Shown here: piece after piece, positions 11,311 through 22,151 of the stretch
How the letters are laid out: every line of letters starts with the position of its first letter
Numbering within the stretch: the first letter of the stretch is position 1
Assembly: GCA_034096865.1 (NCBI GenBank)
Contig: JAWQFJ010001118.1
Span: 1 to 64,000, forward strand
From: Theodoxus fluviatilis
Lineage: Eukaryota; Mollusca; Gastropoda; Cycloneritida; Neritidae
Reading direction: 5' to 3'
Length of the DNA: 64,000 nucleotides
Made by a program: the position numbers and the translations under genes
Notes under the pieces: model-generated
The model's database searches: none
The model's input: the letters and a program-made list of their open reading frames with translations, nothing else
What the model was told of the DNA's origin: nothing

Positions 11311-11499
11311 TACTTTTTGCCATGTTAGATGCACTAGCAGCCTTGAGTACACAAGAAAACTTCAGCGTTAGTCATGATCAAGTAGGGTGCCTGTGAGCTT
11401 GAACTTTCATACAGGTCAGCAAGTGGCAGGTGCCCATTTGCGACCATGTACCCTTGATATGTGTTTAGCAGCAGCAGTAGCCATGGCCTACAAGTAAAA

Positions 11500-11660
11500 G
11501 GCAGGCTGGCTGGCAGGCAGGCAGGCACACAGGCAGTCAGACGGGTAGCAGGCAGGAGACAGGCAGGCAGGTGGCTGGGGGGTGGGCAGGCATGCAGGCT
11601 GTCAGACGGGTAGCAGGCAGAAGACAGGCAGGCAGGTGGCTGGGGGTGGGCAGGCAGGCA
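11500..11660. repeat. GGCA-rich duplication
   Basis: (GGCA)n-rich DNA containing a tandem duplication of about 70 bp (AGACGGGTAGCAGGCAG in both copies), directly left of the mariner element. Confidence 0.8.
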
Positions 11661-11664
11661 TATA

Positions 11665-13051
11665 TACAGGGTGCTGATGATAAATTAGGACAAAACACGT
11701 CAAAATCCCCCAAAATGCTATAACCTACTTAAAAGTCAATTTATTGACTTGGAATTTGGCCCACATGTTCTTTAATATGTACTATATAGTGCTCACTCCA
11801 TGAATCCATCCTCAGCCTCCACAACACATTCCTTTCTGCTGTGGAACTGTCGGCAGCCATTGGCTACCCTTGTCTTGTTCAAATTGGCCTTGACCTTGGT
11901 GATTTTGGCCTTGAGGGATTCTTTGGTGTTGTGAAGGTGTTTGTTGATTTCCCTCTCACAAACTCCCCATAAGAAGCAGTCGCATGGATTGCAGTCAGGG
12001 GAGCTGGGGGCCAGATGTTCTTTGACCAGAACTCCTTCAGGTTCTCCTTCAACCATGCCTGGGTCTTGTTGGCTTTTGGGCAGGTGCACCAGCCTGTTGA
12101 AACACATAATGACGGGCTCCAGCAATCCTCGCTATCCATGGCTTGACAACAGTGTCCATTACATGGATGTAGGCATCAGCATTAACCCTCAGGCCCTCCT
12201 CAAAGACAAATGGAGGCACGATGTCACCCTCATTGGAGATGACCCCCAGGACCATAACAGAAGCTGGAAACTTCATTGACATGACAATTGGCACGTCATC
12301 AGAGTCAGAACACAGCCATTGATCATTCCTCCTGTTCACCATCTGACCCTGGCAGAAATTATTCTCATCAGAGAAGAAGATCAACTGGTTCTGGGCCAGG
12401 GGGTGCTAGAGCTTGCACAGCAGCCTAGCTTCCTTGTTCGCCTTCCTCGCCATGATGGCCTCATTAATGATCTGAGTCTTTTTGAGAGCATAGGACTTGT
12501 GTCTGATGTCTTCATGGACACAGTTGCGAATGGTTTTCTCATCCACATTCAATTTCCAAGCCATAGACCTCATTGATCTGCCAGGACCTTCATCCACCAT
12601 GTTTTGCAGCTGTTCAATGAATTCTGTGGTCCTGATGGCATCACTTCTCTTGTGGGGCTGTCTGTCGGCAGAAATGTCTTCAGGGTCTTCACCAGCAGCA
12701 ATCATCACATCAAATTCACATTATCACATCAAATTCACATTTGATGTGATAACGCAGGCTCCTAGGCAACCTGTCCGCTCGGTGTGAAATCCGACCACTA
12801 TGGCTGCTCTTTTCTGCTCCTCCATAATTGCAAATGCACTGATCATTGTGAAAATTCCTCCAAAAGCACAGTATAGGTAGTGTATTTCACAGTGTGTAAA
12901 GCGGTTTGAGCACTATCAATGGTGGAAAGTCGCTATATAAAATCACACCTTTACCTTTTTTTTTACAAACTTTCACCCCACCAATCACAAAACCTTACAC
13001 CCACCAAAATGTGTTTAGAAAACTGTCCTAATTTATCTTCTGCACCCTGTA
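11665..13051 (-). mobile_element. Tc1/mariner-superfamily transposon
   Basis: Both ends read TACAGGGTGC inward, and the inverted repeats also share GATAAATTAGGAC, giving about 28 bp of terminal inverted repeat. TA at each end fits the target duplication. The length of about 1.39 kb and a minus-strand transposase inside agree with Tc1/mariner. The element sits in intron 2 of the kinase gene. A SINE-like patch (12880-12960) seems nested in its 5' part. Confidence 0.85.
11793..12708 (-). pseudogene. Tc1/mariner transposase, inactivated
   Basis: Pieces in order on the minus strand: a helix-turn-helix-like N-terminus (VDEKTIRNCVHEDI), the first catalytic-Asp region (IFFSDENNF), the second (FQQAGAPAQ), and the C-terminal SPDCNPCDCFLWG region. 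The second motif normally reads QQDGAPAH, so catalytic Asp and the His are replaced. Frame changes fall between the pieces at about 12400 and 12100. The protein cannot be active. Confidence 0.75.
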
Positions 13052-13307
13052 TAGAGGACATGGTCAGGGCAGTACATGGATGTGCTGTAGTGTACACAGG
13101 TGCCTCAAAACTAGTGTAGGAAACAGATTGAAAACTTTCATTAACCTGAGCAAAACCATAAGACCACTTTTGTGTTTTTTTGTTTTTCATTTGTAGAGAG
13201 CAGAGTGTGCTTGGGGTCCTGGAATCTGAATTGCCTAAAGCAATGGGTATGCACCCTCCCATGACCCATGCCTCCTGAAGCTGTCATGCAGTGTTTTGTC
13301 TTGGCAG

Positions 13308-13968
13308 ACGGTGGTGTGCAGGAAACGCCAGGACAGCCGCAACTGTTCATCCTGCCTGCAGCCTTCAGTGGAAGTGGCCAAGTTGAGGGAGCTGGTGACA
13401 GCTTTGCATGCCAATCTGCAGCAGTACCTGCAGTGCCAGTCCATGCTTGCCAAGAACAGCAAGCAGGTCCTTGCTGAAGACCTGTCACAGTCCGAAGGGA
13501 AAGTGCTCAAGGAGCTGACAGAAAACTCTCCAAAGGAGACCAGTATTCCGCAAACAGATTGCCTGGTGGAAGCGGATGTCGAGAGAGATGACGATGATTC
13601 TGGCATTGTTGCCAGTCTTGGAGCAAGCACGTCTGAAAAAGACAGATCCTTGGAGAAAACATGGTGCCCTGTGGGAGAGAGGGCTACCCAGGAGGAAGCT
13701 GCTGATCCCATCAAGACAGAGCTGGAAGACTCCATCAAGACAGAGCGGGAAGACCCCCCCACCCAGGAAGATGCAGCTGGCGTGGAAGACAAGTCTCCAG
13801 ATGCTGTCTGCCCCATCCCAGAGACTGCTGGCCTACACAAGACTGCAAGCCAGCTGCTGAAGAAATGCATCAGACTTGCCCAGAAGTTCAAGAGCTTCCC
13901 TTGCATGGAAGAAAGGATGCTGCAGTTCATCAAGTCTTCAGGCAGGACCATCAGATCTCATGCTCTGG
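13308..13968 (+). CDS. Kinase gene exon 3, coiled-coil-like and acidic linker
   Basis: This 661-nt exon begins after CAG (13305-13307) in phase 0 and ends at GTAGGT (13969) in phase 1. It encodes about 220 residues. The N-terminal part has paired cysteines (CRKRQDSRNCSSC) followed by a probable helix (LRELVTALHANLQQYLQ). The middle is acidic and carries two tandem IKTE tetrapeptides that fit the SUMO consensus (hydrophobic-K-x-E). The tetrapeptides ATQE and PTQE fit the generic major TRAF2-binding consensus, which would suit a NIK-like kinase but is only a short-motif match. The C-terminal part returns to a basic helix (LLKKCIRLAQKFKSF). The long minus-strand frame over it is a shadow. Confidence 0.85.
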
Positions 13969-14061
13969 GTAGGTTAGGGAATGACTTGTCTTTTGACCTC
14001 ATCTGCGTTGTGGTCTTTAGTCCTTGCTTGGCTTCATGGCTTGATCAGTAACAAGCAACAA

Positions 14062-14064
<3 letters not shown>

Positions 14065-14115
<51 letters not shown>

Positions 14116-14118
14116 GTG
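14065..14118. repeat. (TG)n microsatellite
   Basis: Near-pure TG dinucleotide run in the intron after exon 3. Confidence 0.95.
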
Positions 14119-14583
14119 TGAAAATATGCAGTCAGATAACTCCCAGAAAGAGATGTCACTAAATTGATATATGCTGATGTATAATGGATACACATTAGCA
14201 TTTGGACTTATTGCTCAAATGTTGTGCCATTGAAAATGCATTGGAAAGAATCTGAAATGCTTTTGAATGCATAGATGTCATTTAGTTTATGTGGAAGTTT
14301 CAAAGTATGTTGAAGAGTTTGTTCAAGTGTTTTGTATCACGATTGATTTAGCAGTTATCAGGCAAAAGTGACCACAGACCGTCTGCAGTGCCTTAACATG
14401 GCATGTGCATTAACAGTTTTGCCTTTCGTTTCATTTTGTTAAGTTGGAAACGTTATTACCTTATGCATTCATATAGTTGGAAAGGTCTTGTTACCAAACA
14501 CTCATAGAACGTTTATGCACATTCTAAATGAGTTGTTAGATTTGTACTGTAAGCAGTATTGGTTAAAGGGGCTGGCAATGTAG

Positions 14584-14779
14584 CCCAGGTCGGAGCTTGT
14601 TGTGAGCGGCGACCAGACCCAATGCAGTCTGGCACTGCCACGCTCCCGGTGCCGAGTTGCGCTGACTCCACCTCTGCTCACCTTGACCTCACTGCTGGAC
14701 AGAGGAACCCTAGAGAGCGGACGCTCTGCAGGTTTTCCAAGACTGTGTGCTCCAGGAGTCAGAAACTGTCCCTTCATTG
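14584..14779 (+). CDS. Kinase gene exon 4 (probable)
   Basis: The segment opens after TAG (14581-14583) and ends at a GTAAAC donor (14780). Using the phase-1 end of exon 3, the frame reads through about 65 residues rich in Cys, Ser, Thr and Arg ([13 protein letters not shown] and onward). The acceptor has a weak pyrimidine tract, so this is one of the less certain exons. It ends in phase 2, which conflicts with an exon 5 start at 14989 but agrees with a start at 15006. No domain is recognised. Confidence 0.5.
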
Positions 14780-14830
14780 GTAAACGGCATTCCCTAATTT
14801 GTCTTTTATTTCTTTAACTCTTTGTTTCTT

Positions 14831-14940
14831 CCATCCATCCATCCATCCATCCATCCATCCATCCATCCATCCATCCATCAGCCAATTAATTATTCATACA
14901 TTCATTCATTCACATTCATTCACATTCATTCATTCATTTT
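14831..14940. repeat. (CATC)n and (CATT)n microsatellites
   Basis: (CATC)n at 14831-14880 followed by imperfect CATT/CACATTCATT runs, just upstream of exon 5. Confidence 0.95.
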
Positions 14941-15005
14941 CTAATGTATAATTTGATTGTAAATTCATTCTGGAATTGATCTTTGCAGCTAGGCCATGGC
15001 TCCAG

Positions 15006-15122
15006 GAGTTTAGCAGAAAGCCCCAGTGCTTGTGGCAGACTCCCAGACAGGTGGGCAGGAGTGCTGCAGACAGTGGAGGGGGAGGGGGACGATCTGGACA
15101 CGGTGGAGCCTTCACCTTCCAG
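15006..15122 (+). CDS. Kinase gene exon 5
   Basis: This short exon ends at an AG/GTACTC donor (15123). The peptide ends in an acidic run (GEGDDLDTVEPSPS). A better-looking TTTGCAG acceptor lies at 14982-14988, but joining exon 4 to 14989 creates an immediate TAG. The downstream CTCCAG acceptor (exon start 15006) restores frame, and I chose it for that reason. It ends in phase 2, and the split codon is completed by the first base of exon 6. Confidence 0.55.
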
Positions 15123-15167
15123 GTACTCAGTGTGCATGTACCCCAGCCTCTCCCCCATCCCCACTTA

Positions 15168-15310
15168 CAGCTTGTAATCCCATAGGGAAAAAAAGACAGA
15201 GCAGGTAGGCTGTCTGTGTGCACGGGCCTCTGTCCTCCCTCGTTGTTTGTGTGTGGCACCCTTCTTGTTTCCTCATGTACAGCTTGTAATTCCATAGGGA
15301 AAAAAAGAAG
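15168..15310. repeat. Tandem duplication about 110 bp
   Basis: ACAGCTTGTAATCCCATAGG plus an A-run occurs at about 15168 and again (one change) at about 15279. Confidence 0.8.
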
Positions 15311-16380
15311 AAAAATTATCAGGTTCATTAAAAAATATCCTTCTAGATTTTAGTGACCCATACAAGGAACTACTTGAATTCTAGAAATCATAGAATTGAG
15401 AGGGGGGAAAAAAACTATTTTGTGGGAAAAAATGGAAATAGGTCTGAACAATATAAATTTTGGCAACTATTCTGACTGCTGTGTTTCATTACTTGACCAG
15501 TTTGCATAGGGGCTGTGGGATCTGGAGGTTTCACAGTGGCGGGGAGGTCTTGATGTATGTTTAGAATAAGTTTGAATGAGTTTGAGTACTGACCTAAATG
15601 AATATGGATGTTGTGGAATTTGGTTTCTCTTTATGTTGACTCACCACATTTTGATTTAAAGAAAAAGGGTGTTTTCGGTTCAGTCTTTGTGAAAATGAAT
15701 GAGTGCATGATTGTGCATGAATGTATAGGTGTACATCGATTGATGCACCTGTTGGTAAACGTCTTTACGTGCCAACAAGAATGAAAGTTGTGATGTCTGT
15801 GGGATCTTCCCATTACCCATGGTGTTTAGTGTAGGTCAAAATGAGATTTTAGGGGCGTGTTTAATTAATAGGGATACTGTTGTTAACCCTGCCAAGGAGG
15901 TTATGTGTATTCATCAGTTAGTTCATTTGTTTGTTATTTGGAAAAATATTTCAAAAAGTTCAAAATTGATTCTGAAGAAATTTGGTGCAAGGTCAGTATT
16001 TCACCCAAAGAACAACCCATCACATTTTGGAGGTTATGTGTAATTTAGTTTGCAATAAATAAGAAAAAACACACGACTAACACCAAAATCAAAGAATTTC
16101 TGGCACCCGCCCTTCTTCAGTGAACGATGTAGAAACAATTTAGTTTGGGAAGTGGAAGCATAAAAAGAAATGTTATCACTCATCATGAAGCTGATGACGT
16201 CAAATTATTCATGCATTCCACGTGCAGAGACTGATAACAGGCACTAAACTTCATAGCCAGGCCTGGCTAGCAGAACATCCTGCCTGAATTATACAGACCA
16301 TGGAAGAGAATTTGTGACTTTGTTGGCAGAGGTTTGTGCTCTCAAAGAGCTCTCTAGTTTGTCAATGAAATTCCTGTCAG
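15311..16380. other. Intron 5 sequence, no gene recognised
   Basis: AT-rich intronic sequence with no supported exon or element boundary. A phrase repeated elsewhere in such genomes (CCAAGGAGGTTATGTG) suggests an old interspersed repeat at about 15.89 kb, but no ends are visible. Confidence 0.35.
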
Positions 16381-16384
16381 AAAC

Positions 16385-16416
16385 AATACACACACACGCA
16401 CGCACGCACGCATGCA

Positions 16417-16494
<78 letters not shown>
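16385..16494. repeat. (CA)n/(CGCA)n microsatellite
   Basis: ACGCACGC runs passing into pure CA, about 80 bp upstream of exon 6. Confidence 0.95.
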
Positions 16495-16498
<4 letters not shown>

Positions 16499-16576
16499 TA
16501 TCACTCACTCACTTGCTTACTGGCTCACTCTCTCATTTATTGACTTTCCTACTGACTGATGTCGGTGTGTTTGCAG

Positions 16577-16663
16577 GGTGGAGGAAGGGGAGCAGGGGGA
16601 GCAGGGAGGGGGGACCACAGTGGAGCTGGGGGCAGGGGCCAGGGAGAAAGTGGCAGAGAAAGG
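16577..16663 (+). CDS. Kinase gene exon 6, short Glu/Gly-rich exon
   Basis: This 87-nt exon lies between TTTGCAG and a strong GTAAGT donor (16664). With the phase inherited from exon 5 it encodes a Glu/Gly-rich peptide (VEEGEQGEQGGG) ending in REKVAEK. The alternative frame gives only Gly/Arg low complexity and is not in phase with either neighbour. It lies just downstream of a (CA)n tract, and the 14-bp minisatellite begins about 115 bp after its donor. Confidence 0.65.
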
Positions 16664-16779
16664 GTAAGTGTCTCGGATTTTAATTGTGGCCTTCCCTCTG
16701 AGGCTATCTCATCCTTTGTATTTATACTTTTTCAATGTATTTGGGTATTTATATTCTATCGGAATTGGAACTTTTTTGG

Positions 16780-18520
16780 CTTTACTTCCATGGCTTTACT
16801 TCCATGCTATATTTCCATGGCTGTATTTCCACTGCTGTATTTTTATGGCTATATTTTCACAGCTGTATTTCCATGTCTGTATTTTCATGTCTGTATTTCC
16901 ATGGCTGTATTTCCATGTCTGTATTTCCATGGCTGTATTTCCATGGCTGTATTTCCATGTCTATATTTCCACAGCTGTATTTCCATGGCAGTATTTTCAT
17001 GGCTGTATTTCCACAGCTGGATTTCTATGGCTGTATTTCCATGGCTGTATTTCCACAGCTGTATTTCCATGGCAGTATTTTCATGGCTGTATTTCCACAG
17101 CTGTATTTTCACAGTTGTATTTCCACAGCTGTATTTCTATGGCTGTATTTCCACAGCTTTATTTACGCAGCCGTATTTCCACATCTATATTTCCATGGTT
17201 GTATTTCCACAGCTGTATTTTCATGGCTGTATTTTCATGGCTGTATTTCCACAGCTGTATTTCCACAGCTGTATTTCCATGGTTGTATTTCCATGGCTGT
17301 ACTTCCAATGGCTTTATTTTCATGGTTGTATATCCACAGCTTTAATCCCATGGCTATATTTCCATGGCTGTATTTTTACATCTGTATTTCCACAGCTGTA
17401 TTTCCACACCTTTATTCCATTGCTGTATTTCCAAAGCTGTATTTCCACGGCTGTATTTCCATGGCTGTATTTCCACAGCTGTATTTCCATGGCCTTATTT
17501 CCACAGCTGTATTTCCAAGGCTGTAATTCCATGGTCATATTGCAACAGCTGTATTTCCACAGCTATATTTCCATGGCTGCATTTCCATGGCTGTATTTCC
17601 ATGGCTGTATTTCCATGGCTGTATTTCCATGGCTGTATTTCCATGGCCTTATTTCCACAGCTGTATTTCCAAGGCTGTATTTCCATGGTCATATTGCCAC
17701 AGCTGTATTTCCACAGCTATATTTCCATGGCTGTATTTCTACAGCTATATTTCCATGGCTGTATTTCCATGGCCTTATTTCCACAGCTTTATTTCCAAGG
17801 TTGTATTTCCATGGTCATATTGCCACAGCTGTATTTCCACAGCTATATTTCCATGGCTGTATTTCCACAGCTGTATTTCCATGTCTATATTTCCATGGCT
17901 GTATTTCCATGTCTGTACATGGCCTTATTTCCACAGCTGTATTTCCATGGCCATATTGCCACAGCTATATTTCCATGGCTGTATTTTCATGGCTGTATTT
18001 CCATGGCTGTATTTCCATGTCTGTACATGGCCTTATTTCCACAGCTGTATTTCCAAGGCTGTATTTCCATGGTCATATTGCCACAGCTGTATTTCCACAG
18101 CTATATTTCCATGGCTGTATTTCCACAGCTATATTTCCATGGCTGTATTTCCATGGCTGTATTTCCATGGCCTTATTTCCACAGCTTTATTTCCAAGGCT
18201 GTATTTCCATGGTCATATTGCCACAGCTGTATTTCCACAGCTATATTTCCATGGCTGTATTTCCACAGCTGTATTTCCATGTCTATATTTCCATGGCTGT
18301 ATTTCAATGGCCTTATTTCCACAGCTGTATTTCCATGGCCATATTGCCACAGCAATATTTCCATGGCTGTATTTCCACAGCTGTATCTCCATGGCTGTAT
18401 TTCAATGGCCTTATTTCCACAGCCCTATTTCCATGGCTGTACTTTCACGGCTGAATTTCCACAGCGGTATTTCCACAGCTGTATTTCCACAACTGTATTT
18501 CCACAACTGTATTTCAGCAA
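16780..18520. repeat. 14-bp minisatellite, 1.7 kb
   Basis: About 124 copies of CTGTATTTCCATGG with a common variant CTGTATTTCCACAG (gives CAGCTG at the junction). Because 14 is not a multiple of three and the unit lacks stops in any plus frame, all three frames stay open for hundreds of codons with a 14-residue period (FHGCISMAVFPWLY). These are not genes. Confidence 0.95.
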
Positions 18521-18821
18521 CTGTATGGTTGGAAACATGCAACTCCTCCACTGGCAAGTTTTGAGTAGAATTTGTGACGTATGATCAGTGTGCTTGCATC
18601 TTCTGAGATTAATGATGAGCTTTTCTTTCATAATCAAAGATTATGTATTACTGTTCATGACATATGCTTTCAGTTATGAATGAATGGTAGCCCAGTGATG
18701 GAGGAACTCTGAGCTTGAGATGACCATTTTGTATCTGTCTTGTGACTGTGTCCTGGGCATTTTGATCACATGCAGCTTGTGGAGCATGGTTGTAGTGACA
18801 GCTGCCTTTGTTGTGTCAGAG

Positions 18822-18969
18822 GGATGAGCCAGGGAGAGGGGATGAGCTGCGTCCCAGTCGAGATGTGGCAGACATGTCCTCCATCCCAGAAATGGACCAC
18901 AGGCGCAACTGTGAGGCAGCCCATGCCCACCTGTCTGAGACGGTGCTCTTTGACATCCTGGGTGCTGTG
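18822..18969 (+). CDS. Kinase gene exon 7
   Basis: This exon follows TCAGAG and ends at GTGAGT (18970). The phase from exon 6 requires the second AG (exon start 18822). This gives a credible peptide of about 49 residues with DVADMSSIPEMDHRRN and ETVLFDILGAV. It ends in phase 0, matching exon 8. There is no recognised domain; the C-terminal half looks like the start of an amphipathic helical region continued in exons 8 and 9. Confidence 0.75.
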
Positions 18970-19224
18970 GTGAGTTGCTCTCAGACTCCTTCTGTGTTAC
19001 ATGGAAGGAAGTTTCCCACTGAAAATCATTCTTGTTGAAAATATTATGAGGCATGAGGATGTGTTTGTCAGATATTAAATAAGATTTAGAATGGGTCTAT
19101 CTGAGAAATACACACCATAAAGGGCCTCAGTGTCAACTTGATGCACCAAGTAGGCTGACTTAATGTAAAGGATTGTTTGTTGTTGTTTTTTTAATAACAA
19201 AAGGAGCGTTTTTTAATGGTGTCA

Positions 19225-19262
19225 TCTGTATATCCATCTGCCGTCTGTGTGTGTGTGTGTGT

Positions 19263-19311
<49 letters not shown>

Positions 19312-19345
19312 TGTGTGTGTGTCTGTGTGTGTGTCTGTGTGAATT
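19225..19345. repeat. (GT)n microsatellite with GTCT interruptions
   Basis: GT run with periodic CT changes in intron 7. Confidence 0.95.
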
Positions 19346-19539
19346 ACAACTTTGTCATTTTCTCCAAAACTAGACATCACTTGCCACCAAAATGAACACA
19401 GGGTCAGTAAAAGATAAGACATCTCTTGGCACACCTTCATGTTACACCACTATCAATGGTCAAGTCCCTAGCAGAGGTTAGTGCTTGGGGAGAACTGAAA
19501 GTTGGCATTTTGGTGAAAACTGAACTGGTTACAGTGTTC

Positions 19540-20160
19540 AGTGGTGATCTGACGTCTCTGCACTTGACCTGCTGTACGACTGTGAGACCTGGACCTGCTA
19601 CCGAAAGCACATAAAACACCTCCAGCAGTTCCATCTTTGCTGCCTCCGCAAGATCCTCAACATTACATGTGAGGAAGGAGTGACCAATCAGGAGGTCCTC
19701 AGACAGGTCAAACTGCCAGGCATCGAGGCTCTCATGTAGGCACAGCTCAGATGGACTGGCCATGTCATGCAAATGTCAAACATTCATGTCAAACAACCGC
19801 CTTCCCAAACAGCTCTAATGTGGTGAGCTCAGCAACGGCACACGCTGTCAAGGCGGCACAACCTGGCGCTACAAGGACACGCTGAAAAACACATTACGAT
19901 CCTGCAGCATCTCCGTCACTGGATGAGAAGCCCTGACTGCGGACCGCAGTGCCTGGAGGCAACTAATATACAAAGTCACCAGGGCCTTTGAGACAAAACA
20001 CCTGGCTAACCTTGACAGGAAACGACAAACCAGGAAAGATAGAGCCGGTGACCCTGCCCCTGATCCAGTGCCCTGCCCCATGTGCAAACGTCTCTGCACA
20101 TCGAAGTTCGGCATGAGGGCACACATGAGACGACACTGACGTCATCTTCGCTGCACGAAG
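19540..20160 (+). pseudogene. 5'-truncated non-LTR retrotransposon fragment
   Basis: Broken plus-strand frames give LLYDCETWTCYRKHIKHLQQ, LCCLRKILNIT and QLRWTGHVMQM, the C-terminal region typical of metazoan LINE reverse-transcriptase proteins. A Cys pair and HMRRH-like end (CPMCKRLC, then AHMRRH) follows at about 20.07-20.14 kb. Several stops and frame changes make it inactive. It ends in ATG/GATG repeats that look like its 3' tail (20158-20200). Confidence 0.65.
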
Positions 20161-20246
20161 GACTAATGATGGATGATGGATGATGATGATGATGACGATG
20201 ACGACGACGACGACAACGATTGTGTGTGTGTGTGTGTGTGTGTGTT
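20158..20246. repeat. (GATG)n/(GAC)n/(GT)n compound microsatellite
   Basis: Simple repeats immediately after the LINE fragment; the GATG part probably began as its 3' tail. Confidence 0.9.
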
Positions 20247-20356
20247 GATATTCTTCAGCTTCCATTTCCCCACACAGAATGCAGTCCATGTACCACAGCA
20301 ATAGGCACAGCACATTACTTCCACTCACAAATGACCCTTGCTTCCAAATCATCCTG

Positions 20357-20579
20357 GGCCCATATCCAGAACGGCGAGTTATTTTAACCCCGATTTATCT
20401 CTCAACTCAGACGATTCCAACTGTCTGTTCCGCTCTCCCTTGGCTGGAAACCAGTATATATAGCAAAGCGCAACCTAGGATCCTCTGACGAGCATACCTT
20501 ATCTAACCAATCAAGATAACCCGGGGTTAGGGGATAAATCGAGTGCTAAAAAGATAAATCGCCGTTCTGGATACGGGTC
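20357..20579. mobile_element. Harbinger-like MITE, 223 bp
   Basis: The ends GGCCCATATCCAGAACGGCG and, at the right in complement, GACCCGTATCCAGAACGGCG are inverted repeats flanked by a 3-bp duplication CTG (20354-20356 and 20580-20582). There is no coding capacity. The GGCCCRTAT start and 3-bp duplication match the larger Harbinger-type element at 2584-5050, so this is probably a MITE of a related family. Confidence 0.75.
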
Positions 20580-21092
20580 CTGTAGCTCTTCCTTCGCCCA
20601 ACAGCAAAGAGCACTGCAAGGAGAGGTGCTGGTTTCTGACCTCTGTAGAACACTGGGGCACTGCTGACCTTGGCATTGCTGGCAGGGGGGCTTGTGTCAC
20701 CATTGGTCTGCTCTGAAACTGGTGGATGCTTTTAACGCTTGAAGCATGGCACATTGGTGGTGACTTAGATACCTGTCACACCTGCAGTGACGTCCACATT
20801 GTCAGCCCTTGAGTTTGAAATTGATCATCATTACAACTTCCACAGCTGTTGGTAGTCCAGTAACTGGCATGGTGGCTCTGTTTTTCAGCTATTACAGATA
20901 ACTGTGTGAGAGATGACTGAATCACATGCTATCTGCTGGCCTGTGTTTGTGTGAGTGAAAGAGAGAAGAAAGGGTGAGTTATGTGAGTGAGTGAATGAGT
21001 GAGAGAGAGATTTGCAAGTGTGCTTGTCCTGGTTGCATCAATGCCGTTGTTGCCACACTGCAAGAGAAGGCTTTGTGTCTGTGTCTGTGCAG

Positions 21093-21316
21093 GGAACCAC
21101 ACACTGGCAGACCCTGGAGCAGCGCTGGCTGAGAGAGCTGCAGCGCTGCCTGAGCGTGGTGCTGCATGACGTGCGGGCCTCCATGGTGGCGCTGCGGACG
21201 TGCAGCGTGTGCGCAGTGCTGCAATCCCTGCTCTCGCACTTCGTCAACTGCCAGAGGCAGCAGCAGTGCGCCCTGTGTCTGCGCGCCTTCTTTGTGATGC
21301 AGTTCCATGCCCACAT
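21093..21316 (+). CDS. Kinase gene exon 8, helical Cys-rich segment
   Basis: This exon follows CTGTGCAG and ends at GTGAGC (21317). It starts in phase 0 and ends in phase 2. It encodes about 75 residues with strong helical character and regularly spaced leucines (LEQRWLRELQRCLSVVLHDV), followed by a Cys-containing helical stretch (LLSHFVNCQRQQQCALCLR). GC-rich, host-like codon use contrasts with the surrounding AT-rich intron. This is the best conserved-looking part of the N-terminal region, but I do not recognise the domain. Confidence 0.85.
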
Positions 21317-21609
21317 GTGAGCAAGATGCACGTCCACAGTTCTGCTGATACTGGCATTCTATAAGTGCTGTCCATGCATGCATGCTTGCATTCTTTTCTT
21401 CTCTTTATAAAAACCGCTGGTGCTGCGCTGAACCTCCAGGTTTTGGCATTAAAAAAACAACAACAAAAAAACATTGGGTTCAAACTCGCAACCTCTCGAG
21501 AAAAGAGGGGGGGGGGGAAAGTAAGGTTTGAACCCGCAACCTCTCACATATACAACGGGTAGGGTGGCTCTCTCTCTCTCTCTCTCGAATACCATACACA
21601 TTTTAAAAA

Positions 21610-21710
21610 AAAGCTTCTGTGCGGATTCGAACCCGTACGCGCATCCCCTACAACCAAGCATGTCCCAGCGAAAAAAAAATATTCGACGCGCGTACCGAGT
21701 GAGCTAATCC
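21610..21710 (-). repeat. tRNA-derived SINE head
   Basis: On the minus strand TAGCTCACTCGG (21706-21695) fits a polymerase III A box and GGTTCGAATCC (21633-21623) is an exact B box. The 61-nt spacing and absence of a tRNA fold argue for a SINE head and not a tRNA gene. Box-B-like copies (GGTTCAAACC) further along at about 21.48 and 21.53 kb suggest a composite or repeated insertion. Confidence 0.55.
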
Positions 21711-22015
21711 ATAAAGCTGTGAGGACCTCCAGTAGACCTGGAGGGATAAAAAATCCTTCTTTCTCCTTCACCAATGTTATTCAATGTCAAATGATCACAT
21801 CACACATGCCAAAACTTCTCTTGAGTCAGTACATAGTTCTGTCCCTTGCCTTCTTTGCAACACCAAAACGTACAAAAAGTCACTTTCTTTTCAAACCTTG
21901 ATTCTGAACATTTGTTACATTCAATTGGACCTAACTTCCAGTAAGTGTGCAAAATGTCAAGGAAATCCGTCCAGTAGTTTTTGAGATATCAGCCGTTAAG
22001 TCGGGACTGACAGAC

Positions 22016-22112
<97 letters not shown>

Positions 22113-22151
22113 TAAAGCTGTGAGGACCTCCAGTAAACCTGGAGGGATAAA
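21711..22151. repeat. Unit bounded by 40-bp direct repeats, with (AGAC)n tail
   Basis: ATAAAGCTGTGAGGACCTCC and the following 20 bases occur at 21711-21750 and 22112-22151 with one difference; the motif contains a CCTCCAG/CTGGAGG hairpin. The interval ends in GTCCAGTAGTTTTTGAGATA and (AGAC)n at 22010-22111, a common 3'-end layout for interspersed repeats. Confidence 0.65.

Noticed and set aside
13235..13951. 238-codon minus-strand frame opposite exon 3
   Set aside because: The plus strand has splice sites and matching phases on both sides; the minus frame is a shadow.
16559..18584. 631-codon plus frame resembling a hydrophobic membrane protein
   Set aside because: Produced by the 14-bp array. 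Only its first 87 bases overlap real coding sequence (exon 6), and in a different frame.
21610..21710. Functional tRNA gene on the minus strand
   Set aside because: A and B boxes are present but the spacing is 61 nt with a poly-T stretch between them that would terminate polymerase III, and no cloverleaf was found.
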